NCBI GenBank assembly: GCA_002067635.1
Contig: MVRB01000220.1
Coordinates: 1-10,767, forward strand
Direction of reading: 5' to 3'
Length of the DNA: 10,767 nt
Source of the DNA: Methanomassiliicoccales archaeon PtaU1.Bin030
GTDB lineage: Archaea > Thermoplasmatota > Thermoplasmata > Methanomassiliicoccales > Methanomassiliicoccaceae
The position numbers and the translations under genes are program-made. This document shows, piece after piece, positions 1 through 6,669 of this stretch. The notes beneath the pieces were generated by a model. The model was not told where the DNA came from. It did not search any database and worked only from the letters and a program-made list of their open reading frames with translations. The stretch's first letter is position 1, and the number at the start of each line of letters is the position of its first letter.

Positions 1-132
1 ACCCTGGACATCATCGCCGACGTCAGCAAGAGCACCGTGGAGGAAGCGAAGCTCCGCTCCTCGCTGGAAGAGGTGTTGGCCCTCCAGAAGGGGCGGTACT
101 TCGTGGACGAGATAGAGCACATCGTCCTATAG
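1..132 (+). CDS. C-terminal 43 residues of an unrecognised protein (5' truncated)
   Basis: The first forward frame is open from the window edge to a TAG at 130-132. It has a very strong G/C bias at third codon positions, as in the confirmed genes nearby, so it is very probably the end of a real gene. The fragment is charged, mostly predicted helix with an EEAKLRSSLEEVLAL stretch, and ends in a short segment FVDEIEHIVL that could be a strand. No cysteines, metal motifs or membrane segment are visible. I do not recognise the family. It does not resemble the C-termini I would expect for a CO dehydrogenase subunit or CdhB, but 43 residues are too few to exclude much. It lies 130 bases upstream of the ACS operon on the same strand, so co-transcription is possible. 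Confidence 0.7.
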   Translation, partial: TLDIIADVSKSTVEEAKLRSSLEEVLALQKGRYFVDEIEHIVL

Positions 133-262
133 CCGCATTCTGTTACTGCAGGCGAAGGGTTCAAGAGGCCTGGAGGGATGTGAATGTGCTCCTCAGGCAG
201 TGGCGGGGCCGTGACGAGAGCGGCCTGAAAGCAATAGACCGGAGGAACAGGCGGGCAACACC
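133..262 (+). promoter_or_regulatory. Leader region upstream of the ACS operon
   Basis: This 130-base gap should hold the promoter or leader of the acsB-cdhD-cdhE operon unless the operon is read through from the gene to the left. I see no convincing TATA box, since the stretch is GC-rich. It contains a 6-base inverted repeat, TCAGGC at 193-198 and GCCTGA at 223-228, with a 24-base interval. A Shine-Dalgarno-like GGAGG lies at 241-245, which leaves 17 bases before the GTG at 263, a long spacing. An in-frame TGA at 212-214 with no ATG, GTG or TTG between it and 263 fixes 263 as the most upstream possible start. Confidence 0.35.
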
Positions 263-2413
263 GTGAGCACCGACACCACCATCCCCAATCATGACGTCTT
301 CGCACTGGCCATCGAAGGCTCGCGCCTCGCTCTCGATCTGGCAGAGAAGATGGTGCGGGAGGCCGTGGCGAGGTTCGGGGAGGATCGCGAGGTGGAGTAC
401 CCGGAGACCTGCTACGAGCTACCGGCCATATTCGCCTGGGACGGCCGGGAGACAGGGACGCTGGGAAAGCTCCTGCCTATCATCTCCTCGTATAAGGAGA
501 AGGTCAGCGGGACCGTGGATATCGCCAGCGCCCTGGCCGCGGGGGAGGCCACCATGATCGCGGCGGAGATCGTCGAGGCCGTGAAGTACGTTGGCAATCC
601 CGAACCTTATGACGGCACCCCCTACTCTGGCTTCCTGCCGGACAGGATCATCCGGGAGCTGGGCTTCGCCTTCGTGGACGACACCATACCCGGGGCGGCC
701 GTGATCGTGGGCAAGAGCCCGGATCCCGACGCGCTCGCCCGCACCGTCCGGGACCTGCAGTCCAAGGGGCTGATAATCATCGCCTGCGGGGAGGTCATCG
801 AGCAGATGCTGGCCAGCGGTACTCAGATGGGGGAGCGCTTCAGGCTCTACCCCGTCGGCTCGGGCACGCAGATCGTCCATGCGCTAAACTTCGCCATCCG
901 CGCCGCCCTGTCCTTCGGCGGCGTCCAGAGAGGGGACCGCGAGGGCATCGCCACCTACCTGGCGAAGCGGCCCAAGATCATTGTCCTGGAGTACGGCCCC
1001 CTGGACCCCATCCTCGCGGGCGCGGCCATGGCAGCGGTGCTCAACGGGGCGACGATCGTCACCGACCAGCCGGTGGAGGGGGTGCCGGAGAAGCTCATCC
1101 ACGTCAACGAACTGGACAAGATGGTGCAGGAGGCCATCGAGGCACGGGGCATAAAGGTCCGGCTGGCGCCGGTGGACATCCCCGTGGCCTACGGCCCCGC
1201 GTTCGAGGGCGAGGTGGTGCGCAGACCGGACACGTACATCGAGGCGGGGGGCGCGGCCAAGACGCTGACCTTCGAACTTCTGCGGATGCGCGACGAGGAT
1301 GACGTCGAGGACGGCAAGATCACGGTCATCGGTCCCGACGTAGACGCCCTGCCCGAGGGCGGAAGGACCACGCTGGCCATCCTCGTGGACGTGTACGGCA
1401 AGAAGATGCAGGAGGACTTCGAGGGGGTGCTGGAGAGACGCATACACCTCTTCGTCAACTATGCCGAGGGGGCGTGGCACACCGGGCAGAGGAACGTGCT
1501 GTGGGTCCGCCTCAGCAAGCGGTCGGTGGCCGCCGGATTGATGTTCAAGCACTTCGGGGACATCCTCATCACCAAGCTCAAGGAGGAGTTCGGGAACATA
1601 GTTTCCCGGGTGCAGGTCACCATCATCACCGATGGAGACGAGGTGCAGAGGCGGTTGCCGGAGGCACTCGACGTCTACGCTCGGCGCGATGCGCGAATGG
1701 CCGACCTCACCGACGAGAAGGTGGACACGTTCTACACCTGCTTACTGTGCGCTTCCTTCGCACCGGACCATGTGTGCATCGTAACCCCCGAGCGCCTGGG
1801 GCTGTGCGGCGCGGTGAACTGGCTGGACGCGCAGGCGGCGGTGGAGATCGACCCCCATGGCCCTAACCAGGCGGTCATCAAGGGCGAGTGCATCGACCCG
1901 GTGAAGGGGCAGTGGAAGGGCGTCAACGATGCGGTGTACGAGAGCTCGCACCACAAGGTGGAGAGGTTCAACGCCTACACCATGATGGAGGACCCCATGA
2001 CCTCCTGCGGGTGCTTCGAGGTCATAGTGGGCATGACCGCGGACATGCAGGGCGTGATCGTCGTGAACCGTGAGTACCTGGGCATGACGCCCATAGGGAT
2101 GAAGTTCTCGTCCCTTGCCGGCTCCGTGGGCGGGGGACGGCAGACGCCGGGGTTCATAGGTGTGGGGAGAAAATATATTACCAGTCGAAAGTTCATCCCC
2201 GCCGACGGCGGCTTCCTGCGCATCGCGTGGATGCCCCGCGAGCTGAAAGAGGCGCTGCGCGATCGCCTTCAGAAGAGGGCGGAGGAGCTTGGTGAACCAG
2301 GCTTCGTGGACAAGATCGCCGACGAGACCGTCACCACCGAGGCCGATGGGCTCACGGAGTGGATGGTCAAGGTCGATCACCCCGCGCTGAGGATGCCCCC
2401 GCTCATATCATAA
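263..2413 (+). CDS. acsB: Acetyl-CoA synthase, full-length bacterial-type (AcsB/CdhC)
   Basis: This is the ACS catalytic subunit, 716 residues. It condenses a methyl group from the methylated CFeSP with CO and coenzyme A to give acetyl-CoA (or the reverse) at the nickel A-cluster, in the cytoplasm. The six A-cluster cysteines are all present: C493, C496, C505 and C515 (spacings 3, 9 and 10, as in the Moorella enzyme, motif CLLCASFAPDHVC then LCGAVNW) plus C582 and C584 (TSCGCFE). F499 sits where the gating phenylalanine lies in Moorella ACS. Residues 1 to about 310 form the N-terminal region that in bacterial ACS contacts CO dehydrogenase and carries the CO tunnel; methanogen CdhC (about 470 residues) lacks it. 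The central and C-terminal domains follow, including GPAFEGE, VLERRIH and WHTGQRN. The GTG start is the only one before an upstream in-frame stop. It is the first gene of a three-gene operon, ten bases ahead of cdhD. The length and N-terminal domain make it bacterial in architecture. Confidence 0.97.
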   Translation: MSTDTTIPNHDVFALAIEGSRLALDLAEKMVREAVARFGEDREVEYPETCYELPAIFAWDGRETGTLGKLLPIISSYKEKVSGTVDIASALAAGEATMIAAEIVEAVKYVGNPEPYDGTPYSGFLPDRIIRELGFAFVDDTIPGAAVIVGKSPDPDALARTVRDLQSKGLIIIACGEVIEQMLASGTQMGERFRLYPVGSGTQIVHALNFAIRAALSFGGVQRGDREGIATYLAKRPKIIVLEYGPLDPILAGAAMAAVLNGATIVTDQPVEGVPEKLIHVNELDKMVQEAIEARGIKVRLAPVDIPVAYGPAFEGEVVRRPDTYIEAGGAAKTLTFELLRMRDEDDVEDGKITVIGPDVDALPEGGRTTLAILVDVYGKKMQEDFEGVLERRIHLFVNYAEGAWHTGQRNVLWVRLSKRSVAAGLMFKHFGDILITKLKEEFGNIVSRVQVTIITDGDEVQRRLPEALDVYARRDARMADLTDEKVDTFYTCLLCASFAPDHVCIVTPERLGLCGAVNWLDAQAAVEIDPHGPNQAVIKGECIDPVKGQWKGVNDAVYESSHHKVERFNAYTMMEDPMTSCGCFEVIVGMTADMQGVIVVNREYLGMTPIGMKFSSLAGSVGGGRQTPGFIGVGRKYITSRKFIPADGGFLRIAWMPRELKEALRDRLQKRAEELGEPGFVDKIADETVTTEADGLTEWMVKVDHPALRMPPLIS

Positions 2414-2414
2414 A

Positions 2415-2423
2415 GAGGAAGGA
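2415..2423 (+). promoter_or_regulatory. Shine-Dalgarno for cdhD
   Basis: A purine run, GAGGAAGGA, fills the gap between the acsB stop (2411-2413) and the ATG at 2424. A second in-frame ATG at 2433 is also well placed for the AAGGA part of this run, so the start could be three codons later. Confidence 0.5.
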
Positions 2424-3383
2424 ATGGTCCCCATGGTCGAAGTGCCGGTCCCCAAGGAGAAATGGTCAGGTAAGGTCGGAACGGTGGCGCTGGGAGCGTC
2501 CACCGCCGATGACGGAGAGAGAAAGGTATTGTCCATCGGCGGGGAGACCGGGATGCCCTTCCTTTCGTACGAGGGGCTGGGGAACAGGCAGCTCATCGCC
2601 GGAGAGGTCGTCGACGATACCTCTGAGCTGATAGAGGTGGCTGTCCGTCCGTTCGGTGATGCCGTCAACGATCCCGCTGCATGGGCGAAGCGCTGGGTCG
2701 AAGAGTTCGGCGCGGACCTGGTGTGCCTGCGGCTGCGCTCCACCAACCCCGAGGGCAAGGACGCGCCCCCGGAGGACGCAGCACAGACAGTGCTGAAGGT
2801 GCTGGCAGCCGTGGACGTTCCCGTTATCGTTTATGGGTGCGGGCATGAGGAGAAGGACGCCAGGACCATGGAGGCGGTGAGCAACGCCTGCGCCAAGGTG
2901 CGCTTGCTCCTAGGCCAGGCGGAGGAGAACGCATACAAGACCATCTCCGCGGCCGCCATGTCCAACCACCACGCGCTCATCGCGTTCTCTAATCTGGACA
3001 TAAACCTCGCGAAGCAGATGAACATCCTGCTGAGCGACTTCGGGGTCAAGGCCGAGAACATCGTCATGGACCCCCTGATGGCCGGCCTGGGGATGGGCTT
3101 GGAGTACTCCTACTCGGTCAACGAGAGGATACGCATGGCCGCCCTCATGGGCGACCGCATGCTGCAGGTGCCCATGCTGTGCGACGTCACCTCCGCCTGG
3201 GAGGCGCGGGAGGCTTCCGAGGAGAACGCCACCTGGGGCGACGTGGTAGAGAGGGGCAAGTGGTGGGAGGCGGCGACGGGACTCGCGGCCCTGGTCTCCG
3301 GCGCGGACCTGCTGATCGTGCGCAGCCCCCTGGCGGCCATGGTGCTGCAGGATGCCATCAGCAATCTAAGGGGAGGGAAGTGA
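2424..3383 (+). CDS. acsD: CFeSP small subunit (AcsD/CdhD, delta)
   Basis: This is the small subunit of the corrinoid iron-sulfur protein, 319 residues and predicted to be a TIM barrel. With CdhE it cradles the B12 cofactor and shuttles the methyl group between the methyl donor and ACS. Family features are the DINLAKQMN segment (around residues 193-201), the MDPLMAGLGMGLEYSYSV segment (around 214-231) followed by NERIRMAAL, and a C-terminal helix with LIVRSPLAAMVLQDAI. The length matches bacterial AcsD (about 310-325) rather than methanogen CdhD, which is usually over 400 residues. The gene lies ten bases after acsB and one base before the cdhE start, so the three are surely one transcript. 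The start is either ATG 2424 or ATG 2433. I see no truncation or frameshift. Confidence 0.93.
   Translation: MVPMVEVPVPKEKWSGKVGTVALGASTADDGERKVLSIGGETGMPFLSYEGLGNRQLIAGEVVDDTSELIEVAVRPFGDAVNDPAAWAKRWVEEFGADLVCLRLRSTNPEGKDAPPEDAAQTVLKVLAAVDVPVIVYGCGHEEKDARTMEAVSNACAKVRLLLGQAEENAYKTISAAAMSNHHALIAFSNLDINLAKQMNILLSDFGVKAENIVMDPLMAGLGMGLEYSYSVNERIRMAALMGDRMLQVPMLCDVTSAWEAREASEENATWGDVVERGKWWEAATGLAALVSGADLLIVRSPLAAMVLQDAISNLRGGK
3372..3376 (+). promoter_or_regulatory. Shine-Dalgarno for cdhE
   Basis: A GGAGG inside the last codons of cdhD lies eight bases before the ATG at 3385. It supports that start and suggests coupled translation of the two CFeSP subunits. Confidence 0.6.
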
Positions 3384-3384
3384 G

Positions 3385-4707
3385 ATGCCCACGGCCATAG
3401 AGATCTTCAAGCTCCTGCCCAAGAAGAACTGCGGCAAGTGCAACTTCCCGACGTGCCTGGCCTTCGCCATGCAGCTCGCCAGCTCCAAGGCCAAGCTGGC
3501 CGACTGCCCCTACGTGACGGAGGAGGCCAAGGCCAAGCTGGAGGCCTCCTCCGCTCCGCCCATACGGCTAATAACCATCGGGGCGGGCGAGAACAAGGTG
3601 GAGATCGGGGACGAGACCGAGCTGTACCGCCACGACAAGAAGTTCTTCCATGCCACTCGGTACGCCATAGCCATCTCTGACCAGGCCTCCGATAGGGAGG
3701 TCTCGGTCAAGCTGCGCAGGGCGGCCGACCTCAGGTTCGAGAGGGTGGGACAGATCCTGGCCCTTGATATGCTAGCGGTACGCAACGATTCCCGGGACCC
3801 GGCGACGTTCGCGGAGATGGTCAAGCGGGTGTCGCGCGAGAGCGCCCTGCCGCTGATCCTCATGTCCCAAGATCCAGAGGCAGTACGCGCCGCTGCATCG
3901 GCCACGAACCTCTCCCGGCCCCTCATCTACGCTGCCACCTTCGAAAACATCGAGGGCATGGCCGCGGCCGCCAAGGAGCTGAAGTATCCGCTGGCCGTGA
4001 GGCACGACGACCTCAACGGGCTCGCGGACCTGGTGGAGAAGGTCAAGGCCGCAGGGGTCGAGGACATCGTGCTCGACCTCGGCGCGGAGGACCTGCAGCA
4101 GACGCTGGAGAGGAACACCATAGTGCGCAAGAACGCCATCAGGAAGACGTTCCGCGGGTTAGGCTATCCGATACTGACGAACGTCATCGGGAGGGAGCGC
4201 GGCATGGCCATGGCGCTGATATCCACGATGAAGTACGGCGGCATCGTGCTCATGGAGGACCTGGACCCAGCGCACGCGGTGCCCCTGTTCGTGCTCAGGC
4301 AGAACATCTACACCGACCCCCAGGTGCCGATTCAGGTAAAGGCAGGGCTCTACCCTATCAACAACCCCGACAAGGACTCGCCCATCCTGTTCACGGTGAA
4401 CTTCTCCCTGACGTACTTCACTGTCGCCGGCGACATAGAGAAGAGCAGAATGCCCGCATGGCTCCTGGTGGTGGACACAGAGGGGCTCTCGGTGCTGACG
4501 GCCTTCTCCGCCGGAAAGCTTACATCTGAGACAGTGGCCGAGGCCCTGAGGTCCACCGAGGCCATGGCCAAGAGCGGGAAGGGCCTGCTCATCATCCCCG
4601 GGATGCTGTCGCGCATGTCCGGGAAGCTGCAGGAGGCCACCGGCCTCAAGGTCATCGTGGGACCGAAGGAGTCGTCCGGCATACCCAAGCTGCTGAGGTC
4701 TCTCTGA
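3385..4707 (+). CDS. acsC: CFeSP large subunit (AcsC/CdhE, gamma)
   Basis: This is the large subunit of the corrinoid iron-sulfur protein, 440 residues. The N-terminal domain carries the [4Fe-4S] cluster that passes electrons to the corrinoid during reductive activation; its four ligands are C16, C19, C24 and C41 (C-x2-C-x4-C-x16-C, motif CGKCNFPTC). A TIM-barrel middle domain follows (about 60-310). The C-terminal corrinoid-binding region (about 315-440) includes LTYFTVAGDIEKS, a VVDTEGLSVLTAFSAGKLT segment and a closing SSGIPKLL. The length is close to bacterial AcsC (about 445). The gene starts one base after the cdhD stop, behind a good Shine-Dalgarno. It closes the operon: the next gene is on the opposite strand. 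The protein should bind CdhD, ACS and, transiently, the RACo-like activator encoded at 7502-9388. Confidence 0.96.
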   Translation: MPTAIEIFKLLPKKNCGKCNFPTCLAFAMQLASSKAKLADCPYVTEEAKAKLEASSAPPIRLITIGAGENKVEIGDETELYRHDKKFFHATRYAIAISDQASDREVSVKLRRAADLRFERVGQILALDMLAVRNDSRDPATFAEMVKRVSRESALPLILMSQDPEAVRAAASATNLSRPLIYAATFENIEGMAAAAKELKYPLAVRHDDLNGLADLVEKVKAAGVEDIVLDLGAEDLQQTLERNTIVRKNAIRKTFRGLGYPILTNVIGRERGMAMALISTMKYGGIVLMEDLDPAHAVPLFVLRQNIYTDPQVPIQVKAGLYPINNPDKDSPILFTVNFSLTYFTVAGDIEKSRMPAWLLVVDTEGLSVLTAFSAGKLTSETVAEALRSTEAMAKSGKGLLIIPGMLSRMSGKLQEATGLKVIVGPKESSGIPKLLRSL

Positions 4708-4834
4708 GCTTTTGGTTATGCAAGGTGCTCGAGCGAGCTGTCGTTCAAGACGTGCGCGAGAGACCCGAAGGTATGGTTGCCGGCATCGGTAGGTATCCTG
4801 GCCTCGATGCGCACCTAGCTGATGAGCTTACCTC
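4708..4834. other. Convergent intergenic region
   Basis: 127 bases separate the ends of cdhE (plus) and cooC (minus). I see no gene, strong hairpin or T-rich run. Termination signals for both operons are expected here but none stands out; a short CTTTTGG lies just after the cdhE stop. Confidence 0.5.
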
Positions 4835-5578
4835 TCACCTCAGCTCAGGAATGAGCCTGTTCACCGCAACCCGCAGCAGGCTGTCCTTGGGGAGGGACGT
4901 GAGCTGCGAGCTGGTCATGGCCAGCTCCTCGACGGCCGCATCGTGCGGCAGGAGGAAGAGCTTGGAGAAGCCCGACGGGACCATTTCTTTGAGGCTCGGT
5001 GGCAGCTCCCCGTTAACTCGGTTTATGACCAGAACGCTCTTCCCTATGTCGATCTCCATCTCCCTCGCCAGTGAGAGTATCCGGGAAGCGGTCTCCAGGC
5101 CCACCCTGGAGGCATCCGATACCACCATTAGAACGTCCATGCGTTGGCATGTCCTTCGGGAGAGGTGCTCCATGCCTGCCTCGTTGTCTATCACCACGTG
5201 ACCGTACTGGCTCATGATCTCGTCAAGGAAGGTGCGCAGGAGGTTGTTCACGTAGCAGTAGCAGCCCCGGCCCTCGGAGCGGCCCATGGTAACCAGGTCG
5301 AAGTCTCTCCCCTCCACCATGGCCAGGCGGAGCTGGTACATCGCCTCCTGGTGCTTGGACCCGGTGACGTCCTCGGAGCGCCTCACCAGGTCCTCTCGCA
5401 GGTCACCGATGGTCCTCTCCACCGTGACCCCCAGCTTCTCGCCCAGGTTTGAGTTGGGATCGGCGTCCACGGCCAGGATGACCTTCCCGGTGCGCGCGGC
5501 GAGCTCCTGCACCAGGAGGGCGGACAATGTGGACTTTCCGACCCCGCCCTTGCCGGCCACGGCTATGACGTAGGTCAT
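4835..5578 (-). CDS. cooC: CooC-type nickel-insertion ATPase (MinD/SIMIBI family)
   Basis: The product is a 247-residue P-loop ATPase of the CooC/AcsF type, which in known members helps load nickel into CO dehydrogenase or ACS. It opens with MTYVIAVAGKGGVGKST, a deviant Walker A with the MinD-type lysine (K10) and the catalytic-loop lysine (K15). AVDADPNSNLGEKLG (about 36-50) follows as switch I. A CxC motif, C106 and C108 in GCYCYVNN, matches the metal-binding cysteines of the CooC dimer interface. Switch II is DNEAGMEHLSRRT (about 131-143), typical of CooC, and INRVNGE (about 185-191) gives nucleotide-base contacts. A longer in-frame reading adds 28 residues that lie inside the preceding gene and do not fit the family, so I chose the ATG at 5578. 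That ATG is one base after the stop of the MetE-like gene, so translation is probably coupled. No membrane segment is seen. Confidence 0.9.
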   Translation of the reverse strand: MTYVIAVAGKGGVGKSTLSALLVQELAARTGKVILAVDADPNSNLGEKLGVTVERTIGDLREDLVRRSEDVTGSKHQEAMYQLRLAMVEGRDFDLVTMGRSEGRGCYCYVNNLLRTFLDEIMSQYGHVVIDNEAGMEHLSRRTCQRMDVLMVVSDASRVGLETASRILSLAREMEIDIGKSVLVINRVNGELPPSLKEMVPSGFSKLFLLPHDAAVEELAMTSSQLTSLPKDSLLRVAVNRLIPELR

Positions 5579-5586
5579 ATCACTCC
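5579..5586 (-). promoter_or_regulatory. Shine-Dalgarno for cooC, spanning the upstream stop codon
   Basis: On the minus strand GGAGTGAT directly precedes the cooC ATG. It contains the TGA of the upstream gene, so termination and re-initiation happen at almost the same spot. This decides the short cooC start. Confidence 0.5.
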
Positions 5587-6602
5587 AGGGAGTGCCGTGA
5601 GCTGAGCTCGTCCGATGTCTCCACCAGGAGGTCCAGGACCCTCTCTCCGACCTCAGCGTCAAGTCCGCCGAGGCCGCACTGCGGCGTGAGCAGCGACCGC
5701 CGCAGGAGCAGGTCCTGGTCCAGCCCCTTGCTCACCAGGGATGCCATGAGGCCCTCGACCCTGTCCGCCAGGGACGAGGCGGTCTCCAGGAGGAACGGCT
5801 CCTCGTGGTTGGGCACGACCCCCCAGGCAAGGCTTCCCCCGCTCCTCAGGAAGCGGTCCACCTCCTCAGGGTAGAGGGATATGGTGTAGCCATAGTCGTA
5901 GGCATCGAACGACAGGACGTCGATCCCCATGCTCATGACGAAAGGCCAGTCAGTGTTGGCGCAGCAATGTATGCCTGTCATCCCCTCCAGCCCGGTGGTC
6001 ACCTCCGCTATCCACGAGGTCACGTCGGCCTGGGACACGCTGGCGAAGGGCGTCCCGATGATGGACAGGTACGGCTCATCTATGAACAGGACGGTCTCCG
6101 GGCACTTCTTGCGCAGCTCCCTCTCCTGCCACCGGGCCATGAGGTTCAGGCTCTTGCGTATGATCTCCGCGTACGCCTCGTCGTAGATGACCGGCTTGTC
6201 GTCCAGGTCCGTGACCTGCAGCCCCAGGGACACCGGTCCGGTTATCTGCCCCTTGAGCGCGCGCACTGACGGCGGCAGTTCCCGGGACATGAACTCGTGG
6301 AAGCCGGAGAAGCCGTACTGGGGGAACGCGAACAGGTCCGCATTATCCTCCAGGATACTGGTGTAGATGGCCTCGGGGTCGTAGTCGGCGAGGTTCACCC
6401 TGATCTTCTTCTTGTCGTTGTCCACCTGCACCCCCGGGAGGCCGGCCATGAACTGGACGTACATGTTCTCCTGGAAACCGACCTGGGGCAGCTGGGGCCA
6501 TGTGGGCACGGCCGCGAGCTTTTCCAGAATGAGGTCCACGGCTTTCGCTGGATCGGTGCAGGGAAGGGATCCGATTACGGTAGGGGCGCAGTTCCAGTCC
6601 AC
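5580..6602 (-). CDS. MetE/UROD-superfamily zinc methyltransferase-like protein
   Basis: The 340-residue product has the UROD/MetE-like TIM-barrel pattern. It opens with PTVIGSLPCTDPAKAVDLIL, then WPQLPQ with QENMYVQFMAGLPG (residues 35-57). LKGQITGPVSLGLQ (117-129) and LFIDEPYLS (172-180) follow. A zinc site like that of cobalamin-independent methionine synthase can be traced: H212 and C214 (in GIHCCANTDW), an acidic residue near D233 (FDAYDYG), and C309 in TPQCGLGG, which resembles the PDCGL motif of MetE. MetE core enzymes use zinc to activate a thiol as methyl acceptor. Proteins of this short type have no folate-binding N-terminal half; some folate-independent relatives are thought to take methyl groups from corrinoid proteins, including the CFeSP. 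Its place before cooC and near the CFeSP genes fits that, but acceptor and donor are inference. The start is GTG 6602, with a TATA-like box about 29 bases upstream that suggests a leaderless or near-leaderless transcript. Confidence 0.8.
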   Translation of the reverse strand: MDWNCAPTVIGSLPCTDPAKAVDLILEKLAAVPTWPQLPQVGFQENMYVQFMAGLPGVQVDNDKKKIRVNLADYDPEAIYTSILEDNADLFAFPQYGFSGFHEFMSRELPPSVRALKGQITGPVSLGLQVTDLDDKPVIYDEAYAEIIRKSLNLMARWQERELRKKCPETVLFIDEPYLSIIGTPFASVSQADVTSWIAEVTTGLEGMTGIHCCANTDWPFVMSMGIDVLSFDAYDYGYTISLYPEEVDRFLRSGGSLAWGVVPNHEEPFLLETASSLADRVEGLMASLVSKGLDQDLLLRRSLLTPQCGLGGLDAEVGERVLDLLVETSDELSSRHSLE

Positions 6603-6624
6603 GCTCTTTCAATATAACGAGCTT

Positions 6625-6631
6625 AGATAAA
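6625..6631 (-). promoter_or_regulatory. TATA-like box for the MetE-like gene and cooC
   Basis: On the minus strand TTTATCT begins 29 bases before the GTG start at 6602. This is where an archaeal TATA box sits relative to a transcription start, so the transcript would start at or next to the GTG. No clear Shine-Dalgarno precedes the GTG, which agrees with a leaderless message. A second A/T patch, TTATATT, lies between this box and the start and is the alternative. Confidence 0.4.
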
Positions 6632-6647
6632 CCTTGCGCGCTTCCTA

Positions 6648-6669
6648 GAGGGGAGTTCCAAGAACCCTC
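6648..6669 (-). terminator. Possible hairpin at the end of the unknown gene
   Basis: On the minus strand GAGGGTTC, a TTG loop, then GAA and, after three bulged bases, CCCTC can pair. It begins within the stop codon of the 6668-7348 gene and ends upstream of the next promoter. There is no T-run after it, so a role in termination is uncertain. Confidence 0.22.

Noticed and set aside
5579..5662. A 28-residue N-terminal extension of CooC.
   Set aside because: It lies inside the MetE-like gene in another frame, is rich in Ser, Trp and Arg, and would put residues ahead of the P-loop strand that normally starts the protein. The ATG at 5578 has its own Shine-Dalgarno.
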